Source of the DNA: Flavobacterium agrisoli
GTDB lineage: Bacteria > Bacteroidota > Bacteroidia > Flavobacteriales > Flavobacteriaceae
DNA: 64,000 bases
NCBI RefSeq assembly: GCF_016522065.1
Contig: NZ_JAEHFV010000004.1
Span: forward strand, 124,001 to 188,000
Direction: 5' to 3'
Both the position numbers and the translations under genes were made by a program. The notes under the pieces were generated by a model, which did no database searches, was not told where the DNA came from, and saw only the letters and a list, made by a program, of their open reading frames with translations. The number at the start of each line of letters is the position of its first letter. Positions within the stretch are counted from its first letter, which is position 1. Shown one piece after another: positions 63,235 to 64,000 of this stretch.

Positions 63235-64000
63235 ATGATGAAAGTGAGAAATTTTTTAATGGCTGTATTAACTGTTGCAGGAACCTATACTTCTTTTGCT
63301 CAGTCTAATTTGCTTAATGCAAAAACTCCAAGTGAAATCGGTTTAAAAACACCAGCTCAATTGGATTCTGACAATGACAAACCTCTTGCATACGGTTATG
63401 TACACGACAGAGATGTTTTAATGGGGAAAACGGTTTGGGAAATTATTGATTTGAATGAGAGAATCAATTTCCCGTTATACTTCCCTGTAGATACAGCTAA
63501 TATCGGATCGGATAGACGTTCATTATACGATGTGTTGTCGAAAGCTATTAGAAATGGTGAGATAACCGAAGTATATACTGATAGTTATTTCAATACTAAA
63601 AAATCGCTTAACGATATTCAGGCTTCTTTATCTCGTATTGATACTACAGATGCTGGTAGAGAGCAAATTAACGCCGGTACAAAATTATCTGATGAGTATG
63701 TTTTGCGTACAGATATTACGGCACAAGATGTAGTTCAGTATAAAATCAAAGGATATTGGTATTTTGATAAACGTCAGAGTGAATTGAAATATCGTTTGCT
63801 TGGGATTTGTCCGGTAGCACCAGACGTATATACGATCAATAGTGATGAAAAAGATTATGTTGAAATGTTTTGGATTTTCTTCCCAGATGCGAGAGAAGTA
63901 TTGCATAAGGCAAAATCATTCAATGACAAAAACTCAGCATTGCCTATTTCTTTTGATCAAATCTTAAATTCACGACGCTTTAATAGTGTGATTTACAAAG
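63235..64000 (+). CDS. gldN: T9SS ring protein / gliding protein GldN (3' end cut by window edge)
   Basis: This is the PorN counterpart, a periplasmic partner of GldK. ATG codons at 63235 and 63238 are both possible. A signal peptide ends T-S-F-A-Q. The next 230 residues show the GldN features G-Y-V-H-D-R-D-V-L and W-E-I-I-D-L-N-E-R-I-N. They also show Y-K-I-K-G-Y-W-Y-F-D-K-R and the M-F-W-I-F-F-P-D-A-R stretch. The frame is open through base 64000 with no stop, so the C-terminus is outside. It starts 39 nt after gldM. Confidence 0.95.
   Translation, partial: MMKVRNFLMAVLTVAGTYTSFAQSNLLNAKTPSEIGLKTPAQLDSDNDKPLAYGYVHDRDVLMGKTVWEIIDLNERINFPLYFPVDTANIGSDRRSLYDVLSKAIRNGEITEVYTDSYFNTKKSLNDIQASLSRIDTTDAGREQINAGTKLSDEYVLRTDITAQDVVQYKIKGYWYFDKRQSELKYRLLGICPVAPDVYTINSDEKDYVEMFWIFFPDAREVLHKAKSFNDKNSALPISFDQILNSRRFNSVIYK

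Overview
The window looks like a chromosomal segment from a Flavobacterium-type member of the Bacteroidota (family Flavobacteriaceae). The DNA is AT-rich. It carries the gliding genes gldB, gldC, gldK, gldL, gldM and gldN, a short primary sigma factor that begins at region 1.2, and many copies of the Bacteroidota -7 promoter element TAnnTTTG in front of genes. It also has an exosortase of the flavobacterial XrtF type and a type IX-secreted protein. Almost all of the window is chromosomal housekeeping sequence. I saw no insertion sequence, prophage, plasmid gene or CRISPR array.

Layout, left half. Positions 1-6.5 kb hold a cut-off PAP2 phosphatase, an O-methyltransferase, a small lipoprotein, rlmN, a polyprenyl diphosphate synthase, and a three-gene unit of ECF sigma factor, membrane anti-sigma-like protein and outer-membrane barrel protein. 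Positions 6.6-12 kb hold dnaG, an orphan LuxR-type response regulator, nadE, gldB, gldC and a membrane protein. Positions 12.3-13.8 kb hold engB and an alpha/beta hydrolase. Positions 14.1-30.0 kb are a complete division and cell-wall (dcw) cluster in the order mraZ-rsmH-ftsL-ftsI-murE-mraY-murD-ftsW-murG-murC-ftsQ-ftsA-ftsZ. It is headed by a clear MraZ-type operator and closed by a terminator. A YqeY-like gene and tRNA-Arg(TCG) follow.

Layout, right half. Positions 31-33 kb form a small accessory patch directly behind the tRNA: a lipoprotein with an HExxH zincin motif and a second lipoprotein, both of unknown function, followed by topoisomerase IB. Positions 34.5-42.1 kb, on the minus strand, hold a T9SS cargo protein, rpe, rpoD, pnp and rpsO, with a hairpin terminator after each. 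Positions 42.2-47.6 kb hold a frameshifted MORN/TonB-C gene, a GAF/fRMsr-like gene, the XrtF exosortase pair, and a metal-handling set (HYC_CC_PP protein, TonB-dependent receptor, HMA protein). Positions 47.7-55.2 kb hold dedA, then groL, groS, secG, a TPR-like protein, lptE, a sigma-54-type regulator and miaB on the minus strand. Positions 55.6-64 kb hold topA, a ureohydrolase-fold protein that has lost metal ligands, and gldKLM plus the start of gldN, which form the type IX secretion/gliding motor core.

The strongest points for a second look are these: the ureohydrolase-like pseudoenzyme next to gldKLMN; the uncharacterised HExxH lipoprotein pair behind tRNA-Arg; XrtF and its companion, with no known target in view; DnaG with all four zinc ligands replaced; the four-box MraZ operator; and the single-base frameshift in the TonB-like gene. 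No wholly new multi-gene system is certain. The best candidates are the HExxH lipoprotein pair and the pseudo-ureohydrolase linked to T9SS.
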